This document shows positions 22,739 through 34,723 of a stretch of DNA of 64,000 nucleotides, one piece after another. The notes beneath the pieces are model-generated. The model was given only the letters and a program-made list of their open reading frames with translations. It made no database searches and had not been told where the DNA came from. Source of the DNA: Perkinsus chesapeaki (Eukaryota; Perkinsozoa; Perkinsida; Perkinsidae); NCBI GenBank assembly GCA_013115145.1, contig JAAPAO010000076.1, forward strand, positions 1 to 64,000. Direction: 5' to 3'. The position numbers and the translations under genes are program-made. The first letter of the stretch is position 1. Each line of letters begins with the position of its first letter.

Positions 22739-23530
22739 ATGGCATCGCATTTGTCACAAGCTAGGGCAGTAGCAGCAGCTGAAGAGCTTCAAGACTTTCG
22801 AAGAGAAAGGGAGGGTCAACTTATTATAAGAGAGGTGCAGCACTCCCTCGAACCTAGTTGACGTCGTTACTCCCTTTCTAACATGAACCTTGTCTTTAAC
22901 ATTACTGTCATCTTTACTCTTCCTTGCTACAACATCATTGACACCTGCGTTTGTCTCTCATGCCGCTTCAAGTACTGTAATGCTCAGCTAAGCCCCTATG
23001 TCGCTAATTCGCCACAGGAGGTCTAGATTCGTTACCTTTCCCCTTCCCGCCTCAGGACGCTCCTCTACTGGTGGTATCCTTCGGACAGAAGTATTCCGGG
23101 CCCAACTCTAACAAGTAGGTTGAACACAATCAACTAAGTCGAGCTCCTTCGGATAGATATAAGATTGAAGGGAAATATGACATTCCAGTGAACTACAAAG
23201 CGATCGTCAAATGGGGCGAAGACGAGATCGTTGTGCTCACTCGGCAGGTGTGGCCACCTTCTGCGCCTTCGTCGAGCATCCCGTGCTGTTTCTCAGGGAC
23301 CGTTTGGGCCGGAATTTCAATTAATATATTTACCCAAGTCATCGGTCGCCGATGATTTTACCCTCTTTGAGTGGAATTCTAATATGACCCAGCTCTGGGA
23401 TGAGCTATTAACAGTAGGGCAGCGCTATTTGCTTGCAGCCACCAGGATATCACAAATCTACATTGCCGTTTCTGTCGGTTGTGATATCGAGTACGCTAAT
23501 ACCGCTCATGCCATTTCTATATAGGGCTCA
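22739..23530 (+). CDS. Unrecognised coding exons between the coiled-coil and WW regions
   Basis: From ATG 22741 a segment reads MASHLSQARAVAAAEELQDF and stays helical and charged to a donor near 22835. Later open segments are DAPLLVVSFGQKYSGPNSNK (about 23053) and YKIEGKYDIPVNYKAIVKWG (about 23163). A GT-AG intron at about 23249-23312 then joins LTRQ to GPFGPEFQLIYLPKSS, which is open to about 23455. The mix of beta-type and helical sequence is not a family I recognise. It is either an independent gene or the N-terminal part of the WW/B-box gene. Confidence 0.4.
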
Positions 23531-23959
23531 CCATCAGCGTACTTCCGCCCACACACTTTGCACGGCAAACTTCTGACCCAGCTACTCGTTCGTATTCTGC
23601 CGACACTTCATTGATATGATAAATCCCTTCCTTCTCCCTTACTAGTAACCTCCAGTGGAGGGCCTCTAGCAAGTGACTTGCTGCAAGTCGCATTTGTATA
23701 TCACCCTTCCTCTACACAGTGTCAAGTATAAAGCGTTTTCCGCAATGTGTAGGTGCTAGAGACGATGGACGAGGGAGGCACGAGGGACATGTCAGTGTAA
23801 GCTGCTGTTCCTGCTGCTGCTGGTTGGATGAGCCCATCTGTGCACCGGCCTGCTCGCTAGGTTCAACCAAGGGCCATGGTATATCTTCGGCTTCACGGAA
23901 GACGCTGTTCAAACCGAGCTAGGGAAAGGTAACTCTTCAGGATTCTGACCGATTTGTCG

Positions 23960-26900
23960 AGTCGACTTGGTTGTCTTCAGTGGTGAAGAAGGACGAGACC
24001 GATGACTTGGTCGATGGCATACTTTACTGCCAGGAAGGCGACAAACCGACTTTGGAAGAGTATCAGCGATATCTGGTCAGGATTCCACTCGGCCTGCAGT
24101 CCATGCTCTCCGGAGCGTGCATCTTTCCACGCTAAATGCGAAGTCCCTTTCTCTGACTTTTCAAGGGATTTCGTAGAGGGTAGAGTTTGCTCTGTCAGGG
24201 AGTCCAGCCCGAACTAGATGACCACTTCATATGGATATCTCACGAGTTCATGAGCGAGCCTTTACCGGCGAACTACTACCAGTAGGCTCGCCGATGGTCT
24301 CCAAGCTTAGCATTCGTAAATAGATACACTAACGCTGGCATGGTGTATTGGGTAGACGCCTCAACTCAGGAGTCTACTTGGAAGCACCCTCACTATGACA
24401 AGTAGGTTAAGGCTTCTTCCGTCGGCTCTTTAGGATCCATGACGACTCGAATTCTCTGCAGTGCGCAGCGTTCCATGCCGATATAGCAGAGAATATCCTT
24501 TTAATACATTTTATGAAGAACTCCGTGTCCCCATTCACCTTGTAATTGACAATCTTATTAAATGCCAGTTCGTCCCAACAAAACGGTTCTATATTTGGTA
24601 CGAAAGTTGCCCAACACCACGACGCACGTTGTGTAACTTGTTTGTATCTGTTCAGGTACAAGAAGATGCTGAGCGTAGCTCGAGAGCAGCGACCGTTACC
24701 GCACTGGAAGACGATAATGAATTTTCAGATCGAGCTCCTATTTTCCGAAGTAGGCGGAATCCTATCTCATTCCTGCAATTTCTGCACTTCAGCTCTTCAA
24801 GATGGACGACCCTAACAAGACGGACTTTGACGTTCCTATCGAGACGGTGAATAACGTGTTCGAGCTAGCTCGAATTTTCAAAGTCAATATTAAGTAAACC
24901 GACACGTTACATAATCTTTGCGGGCTGCTACTACTGTGAAATGTGCATACTTATTGCTCTATCGGTAGCTAAACTATACAACTGTGCACCCCCTACGAAG
25001 GCAATTTCGGTCGATCAATGCATCTCCCACTACTTGCGCGTGCCCTATTGAGCCGCTCGGTGCGGAAGTTGGCGAATATTCCACTGCTGGTTGATGACTG
25101 TTAGGGAAGAGCCTTATCTAACACATGTTTTGAAGCGTGCATTGAGACACTACGCGGGAATAGTCAAGTCCAAGCGTGCAGTGGGAGATGTTGAAGAGTT
25201 CCGAAATCTTATGCAGAGGTATCTTTGGTACGATGTAAAGATGTAAATTATATCATCAGGTATCGAGATATTGTCCAGCAGTTTGAGCGAGCATATGAGC
25301 TGGAAAGTGAGCAAGTGGCCTCGCTTCGGCAATGTGTGGAATGCCCGGAGGACAATAAAGAACCTGCTGTACGTCTCTCTGGGGAATCCTAGAGTCCTTA
25401 TAGTGTATAAGGAGCTCAGGTCCTTTACTGTGACAACTGCGAAGATATGCTTTGCCAGCCATGCTTTGACCGGCTTCATTCCAAAGGACGGCGACAATAT
25501 CATAAACGTCAGGCCTTGGCCACCGTCAGGCCACGAACCTTCTCTTAGGGACTTGGGTCGAGCTCGGCATCTGCGCAGAGTGCGAAACGTCGTTGGCTCA
25601 GCTCCATTGCGTTCAATGCCAAGACGCTCTCTGTTACGCGTGTTTCGAGCAGGTAGGCTCACGGGATACCTCATAACCCCGATTATCATCACTCTTCGGG
25701 ATTCTATAGAACTGATTCGTTCGGTTCTCGATGCTTTGCAGAATTGCGGCCTCTGTCTCAGGTCCACGTTAGAGGCGGCCGGCGAAATCATGTTCCGATA
25801 GGTAACCCACATCTCGGGTCACGATCCATTCTGCGGGTTGCTCCATGACGCGCTGTAAGCACGATTGTCTTTAGTCCTTCGTTCCTTTTCACCAAGCGTT
25901 CACAAAGTTCCGGCCTCTTCAACATTTGCGTTCGGTGCCATTTCGCCCGCTGCTGTCACTATTGGTGCGAACGCGGCCAGCAACCTAGCAATCTCAATGA
26001 GCCCTTGGCTGGTCTTCGAGGACGAGTGTGAGATCAACGTGTAAGCTCATTTGTCCTCAACTCCAAATGTGCCTTTGGAAGATACTATAATCTCCTCACC
26101 GGCGAGTGTCAGCGTGATTTGCCTTTGGCTCCAATAAATACGTCGATCGAATCTGGAATAGGTGGAGGCTTCTCTTACGGTTGGGCCGAGAGCCTCACGT
26201 GCACATGATGAATGTTGTTGCATTCGGTCGCCTTTCTTAAGTGAATTCAATCTCACCACCATTTGAAGCAACAAAGACTTCACAAAAACCTTCCCTGCGA
26301 GTTGTTACCGTATGGCGGTGGATCTTCTTGAATCCGGGCCTCATATCATAGTCACGTCACCCAACGGCCTTAGGCAATCTTTGGAGCAAGCAATGGGGCC
26401 AGCCATGCAGAGCTCGGTATACACACCGTGAAGTTAGTAACTCATGCAAGCTGCTCAGTTGGCGGCCCACAACGCATTTGCAACCTCTCGCTACGTTGAT
26501 CATATGCTTCGAGCAATGACCAGTTTGTTACCAGCTGAGATTGGCGGCCACCGCATCAAGTAGGAATGCGCGGGCACGTCACTTGATGATTCAACCAGAG
26601 TGTTATTTACCCAGTCTGTGTCCCCCGGCGATGATACAAAAGTGTTCCTAAAGCGCAAATGCAATGGGAACCCTTCTAGAAAAAAATGTTTCTTTGGGAG
26701 CATATAATGTTCTTCTGTGATTTCCTGAACTCAGTTATAACAGTCTGTTATCTCATAGCACACCTGTTCCGCCGAGCTCGGTCCCGGTCGACACTGATGG
26801 CAGCGCGCATGAGTAACTTGCTCGTCCAGCAGAACCACATGGTTGTGGTTCGCCGTAGATACGTCGCCTACAAGCCATCGAGCTCGGTGGACGTGAGCAG

Positions 26901-29625
26901 TTTGCCACGCTTGGCCACAAAATTGTCGCCGTATCAAGAACCGATGACACTGAACTGGTCGCCTTATGAAGAGCAACACCCCGACAAGTTACCACATGAC
27001 CGTACTGTCCGCACCACTTATCCCGTCGATCTAGCGACTCTCAGATGCGGATTCATTCGATGCCTACCACTCCCACATAGACTTCGGCAAAGCGAATCGC
27101 ATTCGACGAGAGATTATGCGGCGGCGATATTTTCCGTTTGATAGAATTCCGAAGGCTGCTCTTGGTTCCTGTGCTGCTGAGATGACGCTACTGTTCCAGC
27201 AGGGATTGGAACGAAATGGCAAGAGAAACAGCTTAGAGAACTTCATGTTTGCTAGCGGGTCTCTGTGAGGCTCTTTGTTGAGTCACTCGTTGCGGATAGC
27301 TTGAAGGGAGAAATCTTAACTTGATGGGCTTCGTTTCCCCGTTCAGAAACATACCGTGTATTTATGTCATCTACGTTAGAAGATGAAGTAGATAAAGTCC
27401 TTGCCGATGCTGCACTTTTTGAAACCCTCACGCACAGTGCATTCGAAAAGTGCACTAAAGCCTTCACTCAAGGAGGTTCGGATGAAGTGGAAACATCCAA
27501 TGCTTATAATAATCGGGTCAATTTCCCTCAAGTAAGGGGAGCCTTGCATCAGACCGCAGTCTACTCCTAGCACTTCACAACGAACTTGAAACCAGCAGGT
27601 ATCCAAGATAATCGAGAACCTGCTTATTGCCTCTGGGGAGAGAGAGGTCCACTTCAATCACGTGTAAGTTTATTTGATAACCGGACCGCAAACAATTGGC
27701 GATGACGATATCTTGTGGAGAGGGATCCCCTCCGAGGACGCAAAGCACGATTTCGACCGCTGTGGTGTCGCGCTAGTGGTGAAGTAGGTCTGGTGTATAA
27801 GGCGCTTCGGAAAAAATAGTATGTCAAATGAACGTGAAAAATAAAAGAATTAATGTAATAGTATTTGTAGTACTCAATCTACTGATGTAGATGAGTAGAG
27901 CTACTTGTCAATCAGCACTTGACGACTGAGGCTACTTGGGGAACTTCACCAGGCACGATATCTGGCGGCGCTACTGCGACCCTGTGACCAGCGATATGGA
28001 CGAGCAGCGCTTCTCGACATTCGCGAGCAAAATGCTGAGCGCACTCCAAGCCAAAGCGAGACGTGCGAAAGTACGATCTCGAGAGAGCTGTGAACGTCGA
28101 ATCGTCAAAATGTCCGACTTATAACCCGTATGGTTCTGATGTCTGAATAGACCGTGCTTTTCCGATTAGAAGAAGAAGTCCCGTCGATGCGCATTTCAGT
28201 TCCCTCTCAAACGTGACACAGATGAGAAGACCGAATGCATCTCGGGGACGGCTTCTACTACATCAGTAGAAGTACAAGGGGTTCTGCCGAGCCCCCGGCT
28301 CAATCCGTCAACACTGGAGTGAGTCCGGCCACCGGTGTAGTTGACACATTGAGGGTGGCACTGATCTCAGGCCTCATGTGATCTTCCCGCAATTCCAGCA
28401 TGACAAGCTCGCGGAATACTTTACACAGAACTTTGATGCACGATGGCCGTCTACACCAGAGCTGGCCGATTTTGCGGAACCCCTTCCACTGGCTACCTTT
28501 CATGACAGTCTTGACTCGGCGCTCGCTGGAGCCTATAGTCTCGCACGTCATATCGAATCTAATAAAAGGTCGCTCACCATACAAGATATCCCCGGCCTCA
28601 CGAATTCATCCGATGGGCGGAGCGAAACAGACCCAACGAAGTTGGAGTTGATATCCGACGATGTATCCCTTGCCCTGCCGTGTGCCTATTCCGGTCCATC
28701 GGTTGCCAACGCGCTTGCAATCGTCAAGACACTGCCCGATTTCCCTCGATTTCTTTTCCCGCCTGAAGGTTGGGATTCTAACCTGCGGCGACTGGGCATA
28801 CATGTTATCCATCTCGCTGGGAAATACGCGGTGTTACCAGGGATAAGCATGCCTCTTGTGGCTGAAGCCACACACCGTACGCCCTCTGGTGCGGGTTTTT
28901 ACCTCTGGACGGTCCTATGCGAACAGGCTCTATTGGCCCTGGTAGGGGAAGACCAACTCCGCCGAAGTTTAACGGAAGATGTCTTGCGAGATATTTCAGA
29001 TGTCTATTGGGTTGACAGAGTCAAACTTAATACCGAACTCTGGCGCGATTCGGTGAGAGAACATCTAACCTTGGGAGACTCAAAGATGTTCGCGTGGCCA
29101 GCCTCATCGGCAAAACCGCCCACAGCCGATAATTCTGATGGAGACCGGCTGACTGTGGTATCCGGCATCGATGGGGAGAAAGTGACGGTCACTTGCTCGA
29201 TTAGAGGCGAGGACTGTGAAGATATCGACCTGGATTCCTTCTGTAACAGTTTCGATTCGATAACCACAGTTTTCACGATACCACCGCGGGCTCGCCGCTG
29301 GACATTTCGAGGCCAATTTACGTGTGATACAACCGGAGGGACTCCCATACCGATACGTCAACCGGTACCAGGTAGCACTAACAGAGAGTTTACAGTGTCA
29401 TCGGACCAAACGGCAGGCACGCCTGAGTCATGGGGAAGGAATCCAATGTTCCTCGTTGAGATGCCGTCGGGTCCTAGCGACTCCATGGACATAATGGTGA
29501 TGTTTTCACAGCACCCTCGAAAAGCAGGCGAACTTGAGGAGGTCAGTGAAGACGGAGATGCGGGGCACTGGGGCCGAATTCTAGGGCTGTCAAGACGTAC
29601 TGTAGTTCGTAACGCTAGACATTAG
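23960..29625 (+). CDS. CEP164-like WW protein with B-box-like zinc modules and a calpain-III-like C terminus
   Basis: A long chain of + strand exons. (1) KPTLEEYQRY ... LDDHFIWISHEFMSEPLP followed by GMVYWVDASTQESTWKHPHY (about 24335-24400) is arranged like the N terminus of CEP164: a helical lead-in and a WW domain. (2) Zinc-binding modules at about 25420-25640 and 25930-25985: YCDNCEDMLCQPC with a downstream His, CAECETSLAQLHCVQCQDAL and CVRCHFARCCHYWC. (3) A second WW-like stretch, FGRYYNLLTGECQRDLP, near 26070. (4) An acidic segment, TLEDEVDKVLADAALFETL, near 27370. (5) A final uninterrupted stretch from 28378 to the stop at 29625 (415 codons) whose end, with TAGTPESWGRNPMFLVEM, resembles calpain domain III. 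No calpain catalytic motif was found. A centriolar-appendage or flagellar scaffold role is inferred. The last exon may belong to a separate gene. Confidence 0.5.
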
Positions 29626-30830
29626 ACACACACATACGTCCAGCGAAAGATGTGAGCTCAGGGCTTGAAGCAAAGCTACTTCTCTGCAGTTGAAGCACAT
29701 TGACCTCGTGACGCGCTTGGTATGTTGATGCGTATTACGAACGCCACATTAAAAATTGCGAAACAGGCTATCCTCGAAATAGCGGGGGGCATCATCGGAT
29801 ATTGTGAGTGCATCTACGGCTGCATGGAAAAGCATCATAGACTGGACTAGGGCGGATGATGATGCTTTTAAAATTCTAATACTCGGTTGCACTCACGTTT
29901 TCAAGTATCGGTGAGTACTAATTTGTCAATCTCTTTGCCATACAGTCTGATGCTCAGTTGTTCGTCTGCCTGATGGAGCTCGACTATGGAGACCAACATC
30001 TGGATAAGTTTGAGAGGAGTAGAATATATCGAAAAGGAGGAGTGTCGCTTATCAGAAGGAATCGTCATGTGACATTCCACGCCGTTGGCGTGCCCTGCCC
30101 TGGATACTACGCAGTGGTAAGGGATAGGCCCATATACGGGAATAACGGCTGCACTAGGGCTCTAGGTCACACATGACGTAGAATTATATAGCTGTTGCAA
30201 TCCTGAATCCTGAATCCTTGTAATCCATGTATAGAAACTCTATGGCTCAAGCTTTTTGAGACAACAATAAGTTGATCCAGATCCAGCAAACTTCATCTTT
30301 GATATTCATATGAAGCTATCCTCTTGATTTCTTACCGCAATACATTATATCTTTCCTCAGGCACGAGGACCATATAGTACTTATTCTGTTAAATTCCCCA
30401 CTTGCTCAGCAGGATCGTTCGGTTTATGTGGACCCAGATTGGTTTAGGCACCGTCAACCTGGTCTACTAGCGCACGTCTCGTGTATGATATAACTATCAT
30501 TTGCTGCCCTGAAGATGAATCTGCATGCAACACAGCCAATGCTAAGCCATTGTGTAATTTTGTCACTACCGACATGTGCTAGAAGTACTCCAAACGAAGC
30601 TGAGTATTGAGTTTGTTGTAAAACTGGCCCTACGGCCGATAGCGCCGCCCATAACAACCGCGTCCCAGTTTTTTGTGCCAATATTCGACGAGAGCGTCTC
30701 GCATCGCCGTCAAAGCCGAGATAAGAGAAAAAGTACCACCAACTCATTTTACACAATACTTTCTCCAGAATCGAGTACGGGGTCGATCACTGACCTCCCG
30801 TGCGCATGCAATACGGGCGCCTCCAACTTT
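29626..30830. other. Unassigned region, possible short exon set
   Basis: Between 29720 and 30180 two + strand segments look mildly coding (an isoleucine-rich stretch near 29725 and DAQLFVCLMELDYGDQHLDK near 29950), but I cannot link them or recognise them. The rest shows nothing. Confidence 0.25.
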
Positions 30831-30832
30831 TA

Positions 30833-31192
30833 CAGGGTGTTCCAATTTGTTATGCAAATCAGTAAAACAGCAGTTTCACCGCGAATACTCAGTGTTTCGG
30901 TTTGAAACTTTCGCAGATCATATATTAACAATATTATGACAGCATATAATGAAATCACGAAATCGATCGACCGTTTCACATGAAATGAGGCGAGCGAAAT
31001 TTTTTTGGCCCAGCGCGCCGTTCCAATTCGTTATGCAATACAGTTGTAATCGTGTTAACATGACCCGTGGAACCTTCCTCACCGAATCGGAACGATCAAC
31101 AATCATCAAGTGTCTAGCCAGCGGTGAAACAGCGCTGCAAGTCTCGAAATTGTCGCCTGTAAATACGGGGAATTGTCCCGTATTTACAGGCG
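30833..31192 (+). mobile_element. Truncated, rearranged Tc1/mariner element
   Basis: TA at 30831-30832 is followed by CAGGGTGTTCCAATTTG, a typical Tc1/mariner terminus. A related terminus (CAGCGCGCCGTTCCAATTCG) lies at about 31011, and both share TTCCAATTYGTTATGCAA (30840-30857 and 31021-31038). From ATG 31060 a short frame reads MTRGTFLTESERSTIIKCLA and GETALQVSKL, which resembles the N-terminal helix-turn-helix of Tc1-like transposases. At 31152 it runs directly into a 39-bp palindrome and no DDE catalytic region follows. The element is therefore a fragment. Confidence 0.6.
31154..31192. repeat. Perfect 16-bp inverted repeat (hairpin)
   Basis: CGCCTGTAAATACGGG at 31154-31169 is the exact reverse complement of 31177-31192, with a 7-nt centre. 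It sits at the point where the transposase-like frame breaks off, so it may be the remains of another element's ends inserted there. Confidence 0.85.
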
Positions 31193-31820
31193 TATTTTCT
31201 TGCCAAGGGAGAACCGATTTCGGAGAATCTTCAGCATCCATCACCAATACTATAGATAATAGGTATGGCCACAACCAACAGATAGTAAAAGTGACCACTC
31301 CAAACCGATCCTGGGTCTGAGGCTTATTAAGGGCGCAGAAAACCCTAACGTATGCGTGCAGGATGTCCCGTAAATGCCACATAAACCACCATGTGTAAGC
31401 CCTGGTGGCTGATCGTAGTTCCAAGGGGGTGGCTAGGAAAGATAGTCCCCCCGAAACCGATCACCATGCGCCGAGTGGTATTCAGTGGTATTGTATTACA
31501 ATGTATCACAGTCCTCAAAGTCGTAGCGGCCACGAATCATTGAACGCCTTCATGGTGGCGCATGTTCGACACGTCGCCGCGCCACAAAAGCGCTAACCGT
31601 AGACAGCCTCCCAAATTGATAACAGTATCACGCTCTTATGCACTATGCCACACACTATAGGATAGTTATACTCTGAACTTTGAGATGGGGCCTTGAGTCC
31701 TTCAAAGAAGGCAGTGATGGACGCATGCGCTTCATGAAAAAGGTCTTTGTTACTCGATAATTTCCGTCTCATTCTTCACCGTCTTTGCTTTGTGACAGCT
31801 TATTCGATATTGATCTTCGA
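31193..31820. other. Unassigned stretch downstream of the transposon fragment
   Basis: I looked for further transposase sequence on both strands and found no recognisable catalytic segment. Confidence 0.35.
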
Positions 31821-31825
31821 ATTCT

Positions 31826-34311
31826 ATGATACCCAGCCGTGTCATCGTGCTGATACTAGGAAAAGATTTGTTAGCAGGTGACCTTAAAAGTGGCCGATGC
31901 ACTAATTACATCACTTTCCAAACCAAGGGAATGTCTAACGCAGATTCGACGAACGATAGGCTAGGTGGAGTCCTTTGTAAAGCCTCACGCGGCGAGCAGG
32001 CATTTGGTTACTCCGTCCTTTCGCCTACTAATAAGTAATATCATAGTCGAAAATTCAGTATTTCATACTGTCGCCTCTCCGTCGTGCAGGTACTTTCATG
32101 CCACTATAAATGCTGATCAGCCCTCGCGAAGAACTCCAACATTCATGTACCTTCCTGGAGGGCCTGGCGTTAGTGCTCTTGCCGCAACCCTAACACTGAA
32201 TGGCCCTTGTATTGTGAAGGATGACGACGTCACTCTTTCACCTAACGCGTATGGGACGAGAATAGGGCAAATATGATTTGAGTGTTATCAGGTACTCTTG
32301 GACTTCTACCGCCAACGGTATTTACATCGATGCACCGGGAAAGACGGGATTCAGTATCGGGCCAACAGAAACCACTATGGCCCAATACGTCGATAACTTG
32401 TATCATTCATTACTCACTTTGAGGGGGCCCTAGTAATTGAATCTCATACCCTCAGGTATGCCACCCTACTCAACATAATGAAGGCTAAGCCGCAGCTCAA
32501 AGATAATCTATATTTGGTCGGCGCATCCTTCGATGGTAAGAGCCGCAACCCTCAATGACACACGATGCGCCTCTCGCCCGTGAACACATATATTGATCTC
32601 AGCACCTGAATCGTTGTAGGTTCGACTGCGACTTTGCTTGCTAAGAAGATTATGTCTCTTAAGGCCCAGTCTGGTATTAATCTGAGCTCACTACTGATAA
32701 TTGACGGATCTATGGGGCTTGTGGATATGCAACTAAGATGTATTTCTTGGCATTCCAAACCTCTGTCTTCCTCAGGTATAGAGGTGCCGTTGAGATGGCA
32801 AGAGCCCGGAAGCTTCTTCCGGGTAAAGCGTAAGTAGATTGGATGTGTTATAGGCACGGTTTATTTAATAGATTTTGTTACACGCTTTTGGAGGAAAATC
32901 ATATAGTGTTTAATTCAGAATTGCCAAAATGGTCACCGATGGCTATACGTGCGTTGAAAAGGTTAAAGCTTGTCAGCCTGCATCTCTCGCGCGGCAGCCT
33001 GATCCACGTAAGTCAGATTGGGCGCATCTTCGATGGCGCGTTAACCTTGTGCTTTCAGGGGCTTGTCAAGATGCAACGACTTTCTGTGCCGATGCGATCT
33101 TGAACCCACTGAAAGCCGCTCGAATCAGCCTGTGAGCTCTGACTGTCAGCCAGTGACTGACTTTATTCTCGTGCCCGTATGATAACTAAGACATATATTG
33201 ACGTTAATTGACTAGAAAACCAACGAACTGATGTTGCTCACTTCGAGATCAGTCGATCCGAGCAGGTTTGGTCGCCAATGTCAGATACGATGTACGTACG
33301 AACCCGGGATATGAGTGGAAGAACTATAAACTGTTAACTGGCATAGTAAAACCTCAATAATCGTCCCATGGAAGAGACTATTAACCTTTCTAGGCAGAGG
33401 TGTTTATGAACGAGAGAGACGTTCAAGCTGCAATGGGTGTACATAAGCAGTGGTTCAACACTGATAGTCAAGTAAGTAGCTGGGAGTCAGCCCGAAGGTG
33501 TGTGACATAATCGAACATGGAACCGCAAAGCCTAATGGCCTGTGCATGATTAGGTATATAAAGACCTCGATAAGTATGTTGCTTTCGATACGACTAATGT
33601 TGTGTCGGAGCTTCTGGACAACGGCTTTCAAGTAGCAGCGGACTCTCTCATTTTACTATGAGAACTATGTCTTAGTATACGTCATCAGGTTATAGTCTTC
33701 AATGGAGGCCAAGACTTCATATGTAATTCTCGTGGCGCTTTGTATAGGATGACCAACCTTAAGGGAAGAGTTGATTACGGCAAAGCATTAGCTAAGGCAC
33801 CGGCAAAAACACTAAAAGTACCACTAGTGCGTGTGGAGCTGTTGTAATTTAGTTCTTCATCAGTTTAAGAGAGGAGCTCCGCTAGGGACAATAAAGCAGG
33901 CATATTTCCCGACACGCGGATCGTTGGCCTTTATTGAGGTGCCTCCGGGATCGGACTTGCCGAAGTGACTTGGCCAGAACTTCTGATCAAATGGCCCATG
34001 TTCGGGTGCTCAACAGTAGTGGGCGTTGGGACATGCTAGTCAGGAGCAGAAGCACTCATGCGATGGTGCTCCGTTCCTTCCCAGAACCAACGCCCACTAG
34101 TCTGTGGCGAGCGATGGCTAGCCATGGCGCTTTAACTAGCTCACGCGAGCCAAATCACTTCGTAAATCCAATCAGGACTCAGGAGTGCATTATATTATGG
34201 AACCTAGCACGTTGCCTAGCCATCTTTATCGGCATGTTGGCGTTCTTTCCGCGGGCTCATGCCTTAGGTCACAAACGGAAGCCATACCCCAATGCTAAAC
34301 AGACCACTTGA
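31826..34311 (+). CDS. Divergent S10 serine carboxypeptidase-like protein (multi-exon)
   Basis: Exons follow the S10 family order. TFMYLPGGPGVSALAA matches the NGGPG region. A 43-nt intron (32249-32291) joins SPNA to YSWTSTANGIYIDAPGKTGF, equal to the NPYSW...SPAGVGFS block. A second intron joins DN to LYATLLNIMKAKP, then NLYLVGASFDG holds the nucleophile serine at 32520-32535, followed by STATLLAKKIM and INLSSLLIIDGSMG. Further on are a cysteine-containing region, NERDVQAAMGVH and VIVFNGGQDFICNSRGALYR, which carries the catalytic Asp block. The His block is less clear: THAMVLRSFPEP near 34055 is the best candidate. Family role: secretory or vacuolar carboxypeptidase or acyltransferase. Asn of NGG is Pro, and Glu before the Ser is Ala, so ordinary carboxypeptidase action is doubtful. 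The start and signal peptide are not resolved. Confidence 0.7.
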
Positions 34312-34723
34312 AATGCTTGAGGCGATCCAGAAGTTTATTCAGTAAGTTACACTCATTGTATTTGTCAGCGGCAATTGGCCGAACTAAACCCTCTTGTTGA
34401 CATTCGGTAATCCGAGTTTTCAATCTCGTTTACCAACTTCCACTTGTGTTGAGTAACGCGAATCTCTCAAGGGCAAATCGATGAGTAGACCGAAGCCCCT
34501 AGCTCTGACATAAGTAGTGACTAGTAATGCAAGTAAGGACATGACTAGTAAGAAATATCTCAACTTTGGGTGGTTTGACATGACCTTCCTACAGTAGAGA
34601 GGCATGGCAAGTTGTCAATGACAACAGTAGTTACATGCTAAGAATGTTGGTTCGTTGATCACGAGAATAACTCAAGGATACGTATGGATAGAAGAGCTCT
34701 CATAGACATGTGTTCATAGTCTC
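34312..34723. other. Convergent 3' intergenic region
   Basis: Tail-to-tail spacer between the S10-like gene (+) and IFT139 (-). No gene, RNA or clear terminator signal seen. Confidence 0.4.

Noticed and set aside
23712-23912. Gln-rich minus-strand frame opposite a Cys-rich + frame
   Set aside because: Both come from a CTG/CAG-rich stretch; neither joins to neighbouring exons in a convincing way.
30918-31424. 168-codon minus-strand frame
   Set aside because: It runs antisense through the transposase fragment and the hairpin and has no recognisable motif.
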